From contig OX388345.1 in NCBI GenBank assembly GCA_947579665.1, forward strand, positions 59,883,454 to 59,947,453: a stretch of 64,000 bases of DNA. Reading direction: 5' to 3'. This DNA comes from Sympetrum striolatum (lineage: Eukaryota > Arthropoda > Insecta > Odonata > Libellulidae). Positions 13,141-25,517 of the stretch are shown piece by piece. The position numbers and the translations under genes are program-made. Position 1 is the first letter of the stretch. The number at the start of each line of letters is the position of its first letter. The notes beneath the pieces were generated by a model that saw only the letters and a list, made by a program, of their open reading frames with translations, did not search any database and had not been told where the DNA came from.

Positions 13141-13943
13141 ATAATTCTCCTAGCAAGGAGCAAAGCTAGAGATGGCGGTGGAGGGAGGGCAGGAGGCGGT
13201 GGAGTCATCGGAGAAAGTTCCCGGGGACAAAACCTCCCCATTCCCTTTCCTCCCCCTCGCTGCAAAAATCCCCAACCAGTCCACACCACCACCTCGCCCT
13301 CCGCGGGCCTCCAAGACACTACTAGTCCTTCGCATCTCCACAGAGATCGCCCGCCCTGTAAAACCCTTCCCTCCGAGCCGCGCCCCCCACCCGCCTCCCC
13401 CCCACGGCCAGAGGGACCGTGTCGCGCAGGCGGAGGGCGGGGCGCCCCTGGGCCGGCGGGCGGATTCAGTCGAGGCAGGCACAGCAACGTGGACGGACGT
13501 CGAGTTTGCGTAGTCGGGAACCCAAGGCGCGTCTCTTCCGAGGGGAGTTTTAACATCCGACGGGGAAGAGGAGCGTCCTTCGAACACGGGTCTCGCCTCC
13601 AGTGCAAGGAAAACACCTAAGCGACGCCGTGTGGCAATCCTCCCTCCGCGACAAGGAGAATAAGTTACGGGGATCTAAAAAGCTTATGGCAGAGGGATAC
13701 GCGAACTGTCACGTGCCGCTTAGGGAATTAACGCCGCGAATTTCGTTCTCGGCGCGTCTGCCATAAACTTTTGAGATTGAGATAGATCGTCCGGTTGGTC
13801 TCCCTCGAGGCGGCGATATCGAAGAAGGCCCTCGCTATTGGAATGGAGTGATGGAGGAAAAGACGTCTTATAAGGAGAAGGAGGTGGTGGTGGAGTCCTC
13901 CTGGTGAAGAGTGAAAGAAGGGGGGGAGGGTGGCGAAAAATAG

Positions 13944-14631
13944 CGGAAGGGCGACCTCCCTCCCAGCGTGCTCCACCGTGCATGTGCAGTGAAGGGGAGA
14001 GGGGGCTCAGAGGTGCGGGAGGCGGAGGGGGTCACGGGGAAGGAGGAGGAGGAGGGGGTCGGGGGTCAGAGCCAGAGAGGAGAGCGGTGGTCGACGGCGG
14101 CCTCACCATCTTCCGAGAGGAGGGAACGGATCCCGGTGCGTAGCTGTGGTCCTCACAGGAGACCCCGGAAGCCGCGTCGACTCCTCCTCCTCCTCCGGTT
14201 ACCACCAGGTCGGAGGGAGACCCCTCCGCCCGTGCTGTTGAGGCGATCTTCCGCCGCACAAGCGTCTTCGGTAGCCACGGCACCGGCGTCCACTGTCCAG
14301 TTGGCGTCGTCCCTTCCGCAGAGACATGGCGCCGCGACGCCGCGTTTGACGCCCTCCTCTTCCCTCCGCCCCACCGTCCTGGAGGGCTTCCACGCCTCGG
14401 GCGCTGCTTCGGCGGCAGCGGCGGCGGCGGCCGCGGCCGCGGTTGCCGCCGCCGCGTCCTCGTCTTCGTCGGGGGGCGGCGGGGTGCACCCGCAGCACAG
14501 GCACAGGCATCACCACGTGCACCATCTGGGAGGAGCGTTCGGGGCGCACCAGAGAGCCAATGCTTCGGGCCCGGCTGCCGTGAACGTCGCCGCTTCGATG
14601 ACCTGCACGTCTTCTCTGCCTCTCAATGCCA
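13944..14631 (+). CDS. Probable coding exon: Ala/Ser/Gly/His-rich low-complexity protein, partial
   Basis: One plus-strand frame is open from just after a stop at 13941 to the donor GTGAGT at 14632, leaving a single base of the next codon (phase 1). From about 14395 it encodes an alanine run broken by one valine, then five serines, four glycines, a His-rich segment (HPQHRHRHHHVHHL, about 14488-14529), and a final MTCTSSLPLNA. The homopolymers use mixed synonymous codons (GCG, GCA, GCC; TCC, TCG, TCT), as expected when protein, not DNA slippage, is conserved. The style is typical of disordered regions in insect transcription factors and signalling proteins. No domain is present and I do not recognise the gene. 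There is no in-frame ATG before 14598, whose context is poor. Either the exon continues an upstream coding exon (candidate acceptors end at 13966 and, better placed, at 14158), or translation starts at 14598 or at a non-AUG codon. The region before about 14159 may be 5' UTR. Confidence 0.5.
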
Positions 14632-14640
14632 GTGAGTGTT
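14632..14640 (+). other. Splice donor of the low-complexity exon
   Basis: GTGAGTG follows the codon-rich, CpG-rich sequence. Base composition falls to AT-rich within about 50 bp and the frame ends 48 bp later at 14679, as expected for an exon-intron border. The last exon base is A rather than G, so the match is good but not perfect. Confidence 0.45.
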
Positions 14641-17600
14641 GCGAAAAGTGTATTAATACGGGAGGTTTCGGCTTTTGTTAGGTCAATTTACGGCTTTTAG
14701 CGCTTGTTTCATTTAGACGGGGGAAGTTATCCAATGAGGATCTGATAGAATAGCAGGCATTCATGCCTATTTTTCAGCATGGAGTAAGATCTTACGTTTT
14801 TTTGCGTCTTTCAATATATTCGTTAGCACATTAGATGAATTTTTTTCCTCGGTAGCGATTATTATGAATGTATTGTTTTTCTAATGTAGAAATATAACCT
14901 ATTTTATACTCTACCAAAATATTTCTTGAAATTTACCGGGAATGTAGTGCATGTAGACAAGTTAGGTAATAGGGTAAGTGTGAAATTTAATGTTACTCGT
15001 AGTTACGCAACGAGAAGCACTCTCTGGTATTTCATCGTATCATCGATTGCAATTAGAGAAAGAGAATGATTTCAGATGACAGGTCAACACATTTTGTCTT
15101 TCATCAACTTCCTCATCGCTTAAGAAATTGCGTTACGTAAATAGATTCGCTTCCTGTATTCGGGTCCATGGCATACTTCGTAGTAACACCTTAGCTTGTT
15201 TTACATTATAGTTTGATTGTCACCAATCTGTAGCTTCTCCATAGTGCTCGTTAATCGATCTGCAAATTGGCAAAATTGTTGGAGATTTAAGGCAAATACT
15301 ACTCTCTACCGGTGTGCACACAAAAACAGCTTACTTTTTGTTTTCGATTTCACTTTATGCAACGTTCATCGTTTTCCGATGAAAATTTTCGAACGTGTGT
15401 TTGCAAAACAAATTTGAGTAATGTTTAAATTATTCCGGGGAAACGGGTTCTCTTCCCATTTCATACGAGAGACGCGCAATTGTCATTCTCGTGTAACCCA
15501 ATCACGATGTAAACTCGATTGACCTTTGTATAAGGTAAACAACGAACGTTAACTTCCGTAAACGCCACCGCACAATGAATGCACTTTCGGTTTATATAAA
15601 CTTTTCTATACCGCGTCGGACAAAATATTGTTTTTCGAAAATTGTTTTTACTTATCCATATTTAATTGTAGAACTTCGGGGTGATGGATGACGATCGAAG
15701 ATAGCAAAAGGAGTTGGTTTTTGAAACAGAGGAATGATTGGCTGAACGCAAATTTAATCGTGACATTGAAAAAACAGCTTCTTTGGCTGAGAATATAGAG
15801 TATGCGGATTAGCAAAAATACCTTAAATTATGCAACCCACTTTTCGTTTAACTATTCAGGTCTCGTCAGATCACACTTTTTTATGTAAATTGAAATATAT
15901 GCGCAAATGTGTTAATGAAATTTTATTACATCTCCTAAATTAAACAAAACAAAATATTTACGGATCATTAATAAAGTCCATTTTGAATTGAGATAAGGAA
16001 CGTAACTTTTGGTGATAGCATGGTTTGTTCGATAAGATTCGTCGGCATAATATATATTGATAAAAGTCTATGAGCTATGAATTTATTTGTTGGGAAATAC
16101 TTGAAAACTAGAATAAAATTTTCAGCGAACCATAAATAGTCCAACTTAGGGTTAGAAGTACAACATTTTCCAGCTTCTTTATGGCGCGTTTTCCCCTGAA
16201 TTTTCCTCTAGGTTTATCCTTCGTGGAGGTATTCATATTTAATCCCCTCGAAACACCTCCCTTTTATAAAGGAATGGAACTGATGCGAAATAATATTGAA
16301 TTTAAAACGAGGGGTGTTGCTCCCCCATATTTTTATTGCAGGCACTGAATATCTCGAAAGAACGCTCCTTCCCCGGGGAGGGAGAGATGTGGTGAAATCC
16401 GTATGGAAAACTCGTCAGACGTACATGAGACCCTAGGGAAAGGATATGAGACAGGAAAAAGGCGATGCCGGGTGAGAGGTAGTCAGAGTGGCAGTGTTGG
16501 TGCGAAGCGAGGGAAAGGAGTTGAGCCAATTTCACGCTTCCCTCTCTCAAGTCGACTATCGCCGTTTTTGGTTTCTCGAAAGCGTATCAGTTGAGCCTAC
16601 TCCTTAAGATGCAGGAAACTCTTGCATTCTTCCTCAATATCACTGAGAATAATTGTAGAAACTCCCGAAGGATGGAGATTGCCTAAGTTTCGAGGTTAAG
16701 TTTCCGGGGAAGTTATGATTTTTTCTTCGCTATTCTCGGAAGTTGTAATAGGACAGTGTTATCTTTATTGGAGTAATCTTCGTGACAGAACTCATCATTG
16801 CTCTGAGGTGTCTCTTGTGGTACGAAGGTGACGTTTTAAAGTAGAGTAAAATCCTAGATTTTTTTTTTTGAAGCGGTTACCTTATGAGAAGACTTGGGGT
16901 ATCGTCTCATATGATATGCGAAATACGGTCATTCGTAACCTAAATAGCGAGAAACGCTTAATTCATCCGATAAAACTCGCGCAAATCTTCAGCGGTTTCT
17001 CCTTCACTGAAATTCTTACAACGCCACCACATTGAATGTTTAATTGAAATTTATATTAGGTAAAATCAGGAAAAATTCCTAGTTTAGTTCGTGTCATCGT
17101 GTAGATGGATGGTCTTGAGTACAGATTAGGTTTATAATTCTCAATATCCTTCTTGTGCCGTTTCTGACAGTGTAAAACGCGAAATTATTTTATATTTATG
17201 AACTGTACGATCGAGAGAGAAAATACGAGTAACTCTTGCGAGAAATACGGAATAAGTTAATATTCATTCCTTGCATAACTAGTTTTATTTATATAGGACG
17301 TAATGCCCCAAAAAATGCAATAATTTTCCTGAAAATATTTTTTTCATATGCGTCGTTAATTAGTTTTCCAATTGGAGACAGCCCACAAAATGAACATAGG
17401 CAAATGATAGGAGTCAAATACCACAAATACCAAATTCAATTTTATGCAATTTTATTGGAACGAAAACTAGGTTTCTTGGCCACAACCTATATTATAGATT
17501 AGATTTCACCCTTACTTCTTCTTGCAATATATTTTAATGATAGTTTATCAGTTACGGCATAACTATTCCTAATATTAAAAAAAATAAATCAGTAATTTTT

Positions 17601-20300
17601 ACTCTGTTTATTCAAATCCAAGTTTTCCAGGATATTTGGATATTAGGATAGAACTTACAGAGGAAATATATTTTTCTTTGTCACGAAAAATAAAATAGTT
17701 AAATTTTAACTGCCATTTGTCAGCCCTAACAATTGCTCTTAACTAACTAGAATTATTCCATCCAGAAATTGACAGTTACTTGTTTCATCTTACCTAAGGA
17801 GATTTCGACGGTTGTGAATATTTTCTTCATGGTTTATGAAGGCCTTTAACTGTTTTAACTGGAATAAGTAATGTTAAATCCTTTCATACCCTTTTATAGT
17901 CACTCAAGATGATTTATATATTAATAAAATATCTTTTGGAGAGTACACAATGCATTTGCATGCGATAGAAAGTATCCTAAATGGAAATTAAATTATGCTC
18001 AAAATTGTAACGATTTTGGTGAATCGCTATTCCCAACAAAATCAGTGTGTATTTTCATACAAAAACATTTAGGGGGTATTTTTATCAATTATATTTTACG
18101 ATTTGTTGACACTTTACTATATAATATTCACTCAAAGCTTATGAGTATTCTGATTTAGATTTATTAGAAAGCTTATTTATATTCCCCTATTTAAATTAAA
18201 ATTTTGTCAAATAAAATTCTGCTCCAGGCTTAAGCATTTGATTTACAGCAAAGGGTTTAAAAATAATAAAACCCATCATGTTATATATTGTTAATGGATC
18301 ACAAATCATCGTCATTTTCATATTTGGCACCCGAAATACGTGGTCATGTATTAATGCAAATGTGGTTCATCCGGAAGAGCATCATTTACTTTATTAACTA
18401 CCGTTGCTATTGTTTAGTCATGGAAAGTAGAGCACTTGTTATATTTTTTGTTTTTTACTTACACATACAATTAGATTTTGATACCATATTTCTGATTTAT
18501 TCCATATTTGAAATACGGTTAAAATTTCAGTTTTTAAATATATTTTATTAAAACATAAACTGTTGAATATCTGTATCCATTGTTTAATCAGAAACTTAAA
18601 CTAGTCACCTCAGTACAGTCGGGTTAGCACTTTATTCTCTCACAATTGTCCTCTACTATTATCATAATCTATTTTTAAAACGCAATGAATTGTTAGTCGA
18701 GTTTCTATGTGATTTTGCATCATTCGCAAATTTGAGGTCTCACAACTTTCAAAAATTAAAAATGAATGGCAAACCAGAAAGTTTCACATAATAGGCCATT
18801 TTTCATTCCCAAAGTAATCCAAAATTCAATTCAGCGAGAAGGTTCTTCATGAGTGACATACTTTCACCTCGTTATAATAATCTTTGCAGCTAATGACTAT
18901 TACAAAAACAACTGAATAAGATATCGGTAATATAGGTAATTAAAAAGATTATTTTTCTATTTAAAAAACCAGAGAATATCCTTTCCGAACATTTTGATGA
19001 TAAAACTGAAAACAGATTTATACTTTCAGTTATGTCTTTCCACAACATCACGGCCGAATTGATAGATTATATTAATGTTAAAAGCGAGAAATTCAGAAAA
19101 TGTATCTATCTTTCTCGAGAATTGCCTTCCCGATGACTTTGTTTGAATAAACTTCTCCGCCGCCCACGTGAGAACACACGAAAAAAAGACCTTCTTACAA
19201 CAACGAAAACAGGACGCCTAGAAAGCTGGTCAACATGTATTTACATAAAATTTTCAGGACAATCCCCTGCTTTTCGCCGCCGCTTTTATTTTAAACGCGC
19301 GTTGAATTTTAAAACGCCCATCACCTCTTCCTCACGCCTCCAACATCTTCTTCCTGGCGGCGAATAAATCGATCGAGGATCACGCAACCCTCTCATTTGT
19401 TTCTTTCGTCCACATTCTCCTCTCGGCCACTGCCCTCGGAGGCAAAAACAGGAGGGTTTTCGGGTTTTGTGCGAAGCTTTGACGATTCCACTCCCCCCTG
19501 GCGGGAATTGTTCGAGCCTATCAAATCGTTGCCGCTTTCCAAGTTCACGCTCCACTCGCTTTTTCCGTAAGATTCCCACAGAGACGGCCACTTTCACTCT
19601 CAGTCATTACGATTTCTCGATGTTGTCGGCAAAAAACGGCGAGAACGGAATCTCCGCGAGTTTGATTGCGGTGTTCGAGGGTGGAGTGCAATGTTCGTCG
19701 CTCAATCAACCCGCGTTTAATTAAAATGATTTGTGTCGATCTTCAAAGGTTTTTGTCGCGCCCCTTGCTCTGATATGCCAGGAGTCGACGTGGGAAGTTT
19801 TATACCCCGGTCTAGTTTGCAAACTAATTGAGGCGAACTATTCAAGTGGAGGTGAAGGGGAAGTTGGAGGACTTGTGCGTTAGGGCCACTGATACATCAA
19901 ACGCTCTGCCGACTTGCAGGTAAACTTGGGGCTTGTTTTACGTGAAACTTGGCTCTTAAATTGAGTTCGCTCGATTCTGAACACGGTACGCAGGCCTGCG
20001 ACATTTTTTATATATTGTCCCCCAAAAATATGAATCTAAAAAAATGGGATTCTTTCCTTCTAATCATTATGAATATTTCCTGGTCCTTCTCTTTTAACTG
20101 TATGACTTCAACGAAAATTTCCCTTCCTTAGTAATTTATGCGATATAGTTTCACCGTTGAATTCACTTTCTACGTAATAAATTACAAAATCTAAGATCTA
20201 TAAGACTTAATTACGTAGTCTAGGAAGATTTAATACGTAAAAAGATGCAGTATTCAAATTGGATGAGCAGTTGTATCAATAAAATTTTAATGCAGACGCT
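14641..20300. other. AT-rich probable intron, one exon-like patch
   Basis: Mostly AT-rich with no repeat family seen. A GC-richer patch at 16340-16560 begins after an acceptor-like TTTTTATTGCAG (ending 16342) and has a GTGAGA donor-like site near 16472, but every frame between them has a stop, so it is not a normal coding exon. Another GC-richer patch lies at about 19140-19730, again with overlapping short frames on both strands. A weak acceptor/donor junction (TTGCAG|GTAAAC) lies near 19920. Confidence 0.35.
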
Positions 20301-20302
20301 AA

Positions 20303-20494
20303 TCAATATTTCTAATGAAATATAGACGTTCAGGCGTTACCTTGTGGAAAGCCGTTGAAGTAATGAAGAAATAACCCACACTAATGATACAAGAATATGC
20401 TACTCCGGTAGCAAAATCGGTCGTAAGTAAATAAAAAATAGTGTGAAAAACTTACAAGTGCTACTTCTTCATTACTTCAATATTTCTAATGAAA
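20303..20494. mobile_element. Small snapback element between 18-bp direct repeats
   Basis: An 18-bp direct repeat TCAATATTTCTAATGAAA occurs at 20303-20320 and again at 20477-20494. Between them lies a perfect 16-bp inverted repeat (TTGAAGTAATGAAGAA at 20355-20370, its complement at 20465-20480), an inner inverted pair CACACTA/TAGTGTG (20377-20383, 20439-20445) and a central hairpin GCTAC-TCCG-GTAGC (20399-20412). The whole can fold into a three-tier stem. The direct repeats look like a target-site duplication of retroposon size, although the right one overlaps the inverted repeat by four bases, so a local duplication is also possible. No coding capacity and no tRNA boxes. Confidence 0.55.
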
Positions 20495-21750
20495 GATATC
20501 CTCCTTAGGACTCAGAATAGCTCCAGATGCCTGGGAGGTTTAACGTGAAGAATTATTGGCATTGTTATAGAAGAATTAATGTAATTCAATACGTGCGTCA
20601 TTTTGTCAATAAAAAAAGAAATTGCTGAGAAAAATGCGTATATGTATATATTTTTTCCAGATGTAGATGCGGTAACTAATTAAGTTTTTGAACTCTTGCA
20701 TCATAATTTGCATCCTTTTTTTCAGTTGTGCAGCTATTCTCTTTCTGGGATGCCGAAGTTCAGTATCGACAAATAATTAAAAAATTACGTCACTTTGATA
20801 TAAATATTTTAGAAATCTTAAAAAAAAACTTGTATTATTTCAATATTAATATTATTTTAATCAGAATCTCTCTTTTATTTCTGACTAGGTGAGTACGAAT
20901 ACTCGTAGTTATAACTTTTCGTTAAGTCTCCTTACATTATCCATATTTCTCAATCAATTTTTATGCCAGCATACTATTCTGTGATGGTTTTAATAATTAA
21001 AAAAATAATAATCTCTCTGGAAAACAATACACTATTTATGTTTACTTGTGTGTTATCTATATGGAATATAAAACTATCTTCGATTGTATTTTGTTTGTAA
21101 ACCTTTGTAATATAGATTGAATAACTACATCTATTGTCAAGAGAATGTCGAATAAACACTTATCATGATTCATTAAATAATAGAATATGTCCATAATAAC
21201 TCATTTGTGGACGAAAATTTCATTGACTCACGCTAAATTCGACAAGGGTAGATGCATCATTCACACCTTAAAAGGAGTTTTAGAAACATAATTAATGTAG
21301 TGCTAAGATTTTAGTCAATTTAAGCGACTTATATTAAGTAAATGAGGTGCCTGCTCGCATCTCACTAATCCAATGATTCGTATTTCTTAAGTAAGTAATG
21401 CACGAAAAATATCAAAAAATAACTGCAGATCGAAATATTTTCATTAAAATAATCTTTTCATTTTAGATTGCGATAAATTTTCACTTTTTGCGAAAACGAA
21501 ATTTTTAATCATAAATTTCCTGATGTATCTTTAAATTGACGACCATTCGTCACACGTCAAGTTCGTTCATGTAAAATTTTCGAATATTTTGGTATTCGTG
21601 ACCATTTATAATCACTTTATTTCATTTTAAGCCGAAATTCGGATGAGGGTTACTGTCGTTATTCTCGTTTATCTAGGATAAAGAATATTCATCGTTTAGC
21701 CGAGTTCGATTCTAAATTAAACACCCGAAATGGACCAGTGCGTTTGTCCT
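20495..21750. other. AT-rich non-coding DNA, nothing recognised
   Basis: Chance-length frames only, no repeat or RNA signature seen. Confidence 0.4.
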
Positions 21751-22620
21751 CTTAATCTTGGCTCGCAACCGTAAACCCCTTGACATTCCAACCTCCGATA
21801 AAATGGCAACCAGTAGCTCAGAGGGATTCCGCTCAACAACTCCTAGGACTAACCCCATCGTCGATTTCCCGAGCATAAAGAAGCGCACCAACTAGCGACC
21901 CCGCATGTGCTCTCCGAAAAAAAGGAGCCATCGCCGCATTTCACCGCCGCGAGGTCTCGAAACACCGAATGAATTCCGTTGGCGGTGGTCGGTTTTAGGC
22001 GATAAATTGAACTCCCTCCTTGCCCCATCCGCCGCCGTCGTGTTCCGTCGAGAGTAACGATGTTTATGAAGCAGGCAGAGGGATATTGCTACCGTCTCTT
22101 CCTTCCCCTTTCTTATCCCCCACGCCCTGCAACCTCCTGCGTTGCATCTTCAGTTTTCATAATTTAACGGGCCGCGGACCCGCCGTGTTTTACCGCCTCC
22201 CAATCGCCTGAACCCTCGCCTGAGTTACGAGAGACGGGTCCGAGGGTAGTAATTCCGCTCCTCCGTGGAATCGGCAGTTTATTTATGGTCACGAATGAGA
22301 TGGATCCACTTCTGCCATTCGAACACGCCGGCTAACGCCTAGGAAAGCACGCCCCGTGGTGTGCAGACTCGCAACGAACTGCCCGCCCGAAAGGCCTGTT
22401 TACCAATAGCGATCCTCGGTCTAAAAACACGATCGGGAGTTAGGCCGATCATTTGGGGATCTTGGGGATGAGTAACGATGGGGTGACTCGAAGCGGCTCG
22501 TGATAAGTGGGTCAAGGTCAAAGGTCTCCCCCCCTCCCCGAGGGCCTCTTACATTTCGTCTTGCATCACCCTAGTCCCTTGTCTCCCTGCCTGTCTGTTA
22601 ACACCCTTTTCCTTCCTCAA
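21750..22620. promoter_or_regulatory. GC-rich non-coding block, possible regulatory element
   Basis: About 850 bp with many CpG and CCGC motifs (for example GGGCCGCGGACCCGCCG near 22170) in AT-rich surroundings. Open frames are short and switch phase. No repeat family is apparent. Such islands in an insect intron can be enhancers, alternative promoters or unannotated exons, and the sequence alone does not decide between them. Confidence 0.25.
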
Positions 22621-24996
22621 ATGCGGGAATGGAAAGGGTTCAGATTGGATGTTGGAGAGGTCAGTGGGTCCCGATCGTGTGCTTAGCAGCACCTTCGCAG
22701 TTCAATATGTCTCTGAAACAAACACGCCATTAGACAATAGCTCCATGATTTAATGGTCGAAATTTCCCTATCCCTTCCCTTGTGTTCCCTTGCGATAAGT
22801 TGTCTTTCTAAACGAACCGCACGCTCAAGCTTACCGATTTTTCTACGCTAGATTTACTTGATAAGTTATAAAAGATGAAATTTATCAATAATAACGTTAG
22901 TATGAAGTGGCCATGCAGGATAATTAAGCATCCCAAAATTTTAATTTTCGAGCACGTGGACCGTCCCTGGGTGTTCAACCGTGGCTAGAGGATACAAAAG
23001 AATACGCGCCAAGTAATGAGTAGTACTAGTTAGAGTAATGTCAGTGGCGTGTGTTTGAATTTGATATTTACTAATATTGCAAGCAGTTCAATTTCATAGC
23101 GGAATGGATTTATTTTTTCTTTCTGGATTTTTAAATCAGTCCTAACGAGAAAATGCTTTTAGATCTGTTATAGTTACTCCGTTTTATTGCCCCCAATCTC
23201 ATTTCGCGCACAAATTTTAGCCACAGTTTGGTCCGAGAGACCTCATCTTCTGCTGTAATTCAAAGTATTAAATGTTGCGACGGAATGACAATCATCTTAC
23301 ATTAACAATTTGCGTTTTAGTCCCAAGTTGGATTAAATGCTATTTTCGTTCGCGTCTATTTAGAATATAAAGAAACAAGAATACCACATTTAGCTTGATC
23401 ATTTAGCTTGATTATCTATAAAAATAGTACAAATTGACGAAGTTTAGAGAAATTAATTTGATTTTATTATTTGATTTTACCGTAATATGTTCTGTTCCTT
23501 CGATTACTGATGCATTTTGGAATGTTATCTACAGGCGAGAAGCCTTACCGGCCAAACAGTCCTTACTGTTTCAGGGCTACTTCTCTCCTAGAAATGTTGT
23601 TCTTTCTTGTTAGGCATGGATTGATTATTATCGTTTATTGATCTCTAACTAAAATTTTAAGCAAGAGTAGAAAAGAAATAACATCCGAGGGAAGATTGAT
23701 CCATGATTTTATTCTCACCCGGATACATCATTTTCTTTTTAGAGCAATCGGTTCAAAAATTATTCAGGAATTATTTACAACGAAGACTTAAAAATTGAAA
23801 AATAAGAGTGAAAAAGATTGTCCTAAAGACGAAAATATTTTTAATTTCGTCAAAAGTCCACAATTCTGGATAAAATAGATTCAATATCTCGTGTGTGTCT
23901 TTGATTCGGTTTGATGAGGCCAAGGAAGTATATAAAGTCACTGACGGTTGTGAAATAGTTACATCTTGATATTCGAGGAAAAAACTTTAAGTATGCCTCA
24001 AACACGTGCATTAGAATCTATTAATTGGAAGTGATTTAGTATCTATTTAACCTCAAAGAAATACATGGATTAGGTCCATGGCTGAATTACAAACGTGGAA
24101 TTTGAAGAAGCGAGTAACGCTGGGAAACGCTTCTATGTTTGAATTTTCATTCGATAATGGGGGCGAAAATACTATAGAGAGCATATTTTTATAATACTCA
24201 ATATTCTTGGCATTTATATACGAAATTCGGCCATTTAGATAATTAAATTGCATACGCAAAGTTTTCAATTCAGTATTCATTTGGAGCCACTCACCCGAAA
24301 CTAAAAATTCACAATAGACATCAAAACAGGTTACTCATAGTAAGTGAAGGGAAATTAATACAAATATATGGTTTTGACGCATTAATTATAGCTGAAATAA
24401 AGAAAGATTTGACGCCTCCGGAATCAAATTAACCTATTTTTATTCAGGAGCGATTTTACGTCATCATTTCGCGAAAGATGAGCGTGGGAGGACTTTAATA
24501 TCAATTAAGGCGCGTGGGCGAAAATACCAAAGATTGCAGAAGTTAATCATTTCGAAAGAAACGAAATGCAATTTCCACTAAGTTTCACTTAGTTTAATTA
24601 AATAACTACATATTTGGACGGAGCCTTCAGTTTGTCGAGTTTTTATTTCTCTCGGAATGAATAACACCGAATTCCGGGAAATTTCAATTCAGACTTTCTA
24701 GTTTAATTTAAGAATATTTAATGTGGATGGAGAAAAATTAATACGTCTGGAAAAGAATTCTAAAGAAATGAAGGGGCGAAAAATTAGGCCAAGCATCTTC
24801 TGTTACAGAAAGAATGGCAAATATTTAGGGCGATCGGAATCGGATCGAAAAATGTATGAATTGTTGTTTGAATAGGTGGTTTTGATTGGAAAAATACGGT
24901 AAAGATTTTCAACTGGGGAATTCATTTATTTTGATCGTTCTTCAATATGGTATCTTGGTAGTGATCCCTCGGAACAAGCATCAAAATATTGGAATT
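22621..24996. other. AT-rich non-coding DNA with a 13-bp duplication
   Basis: No gene or transposon recognised. ATTTAGCTTGATC is repeated in tandem at 23388-23400 and 23401-23413 with the last base changed. Confidence 0.4.
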
Positions 24997-25517
24997 CGTT
25001 CAGTAAAAATTTGAAAGGGTGAATTATCAACTTATTGTAGCAAATACATGCTGAAATATCAGTGAAAAAAGAAAGTCACATATAACTAAACATTGCGAAT
25101 TTAATTCCTAACTTTGTGCAGTAAAAAGCTTAAGTTCGTATCAACTTATTGTAGGAAATACGTGTAGAATCATCAGTAAATAAACATATCCACTAGTAAC
25201 TAAAAATAACGCATATTTTTTAGGGTTAACTTCCTGGAATAAAAAAACTGAAAGGTAGAATTATCGAAGTATTATATAGTAGTATATATTAAATACATGT
25301 AGTATATATTAAATACATGTAGTATATATTAAATACATGTAGAATCATCAAAAATAAAGAAAGTCACCCATAGCTAAATATGACGCAATTATTTTAAGCT
25401 TAACTTCATGCAATACAAACCTGAAAGGTAGAATTATATGATATTGTAGCAAATACATATAGAATCAGCAGAAAATAGAGTCACAATTAACTAAAAATAA
25501 CGCATTTATTTAAGGCG
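24997..25517. repeat. Degenerate tandem array, unit about 115-125 bp, four copies plus a partial
   Basis: Ordered landmarks recur: TTATTGTAG-AAATACATG, GAATCATCAG, AAAGAAAGTCAC, TAACTAAAAATAACGCA, a TTAACTTC block, then CTGAAAGGTAGAATTATC. Copies start near 25029, 25143, 25266 and 25441. A partial unit precedes the first (24997-25028), and the last stops near 25517. Copies differ by scattered substitutions and small indels, so the array is old. The third copy is longer because of an internal 20-bp triplication at 25281-25340. No homology to a known satellite is recognised. Confidence 0.8.
25281..25340. repeat. Nested 20-bp unit in three exact copies
   Basis: AGTATATATTAAATACATGT occurs three times head to tail (25281-25300, 25301-25320, 25321-25340) with no differences. 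It lies inside the third unit of the larger array and expands that unit's AAATACATGTAG landmark. Identity between the copies, against the divergence of the large units, shows that it is a younger event. Confidence 0.95.

Larger units (their letters stand above)
13150..14650 (+). promoter_or_regulatory. CpG-rich island, probable promoter and 5' end region
   Basis: This is the most GC- and CpG-rich stretch of the window, with abrupt borders against AT-rich flanks. All six frames are unusually open because AT-rich stop codons are rare here, which explains the overlapping frames on both strands (including the 265-codon minus-strand frame at 12819-13616). The plus-strand exon with a donor at 14632 lies at its right end, so if the island is a promoter, transcription probably runs rightward. 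A GA-rich tract at about 13880-14075 resembles insect GAGA-factor-type promoter DNA. No convincing TATA box or initiator was identified. Confidence 0.4.

Noticed and set aside
13172..13513. 113-codon plus-strand frame with an acceptable ATG context (MAVEGGQ...)
   Set aside because: Lies within the CpG island where frames are open by composition. At most it would be an upstream ORF. No motif seen.
12819..13616. Longest open frame in the window (265 codons, minus strand)
   Set aside because: It starts at GTG rather than ATG. Half of it is the antisense of a CpG island, where all frames are open, and two other long frames overlap the same bases. Composition shifts abruptly at the island edge, with no domain or splice signal.
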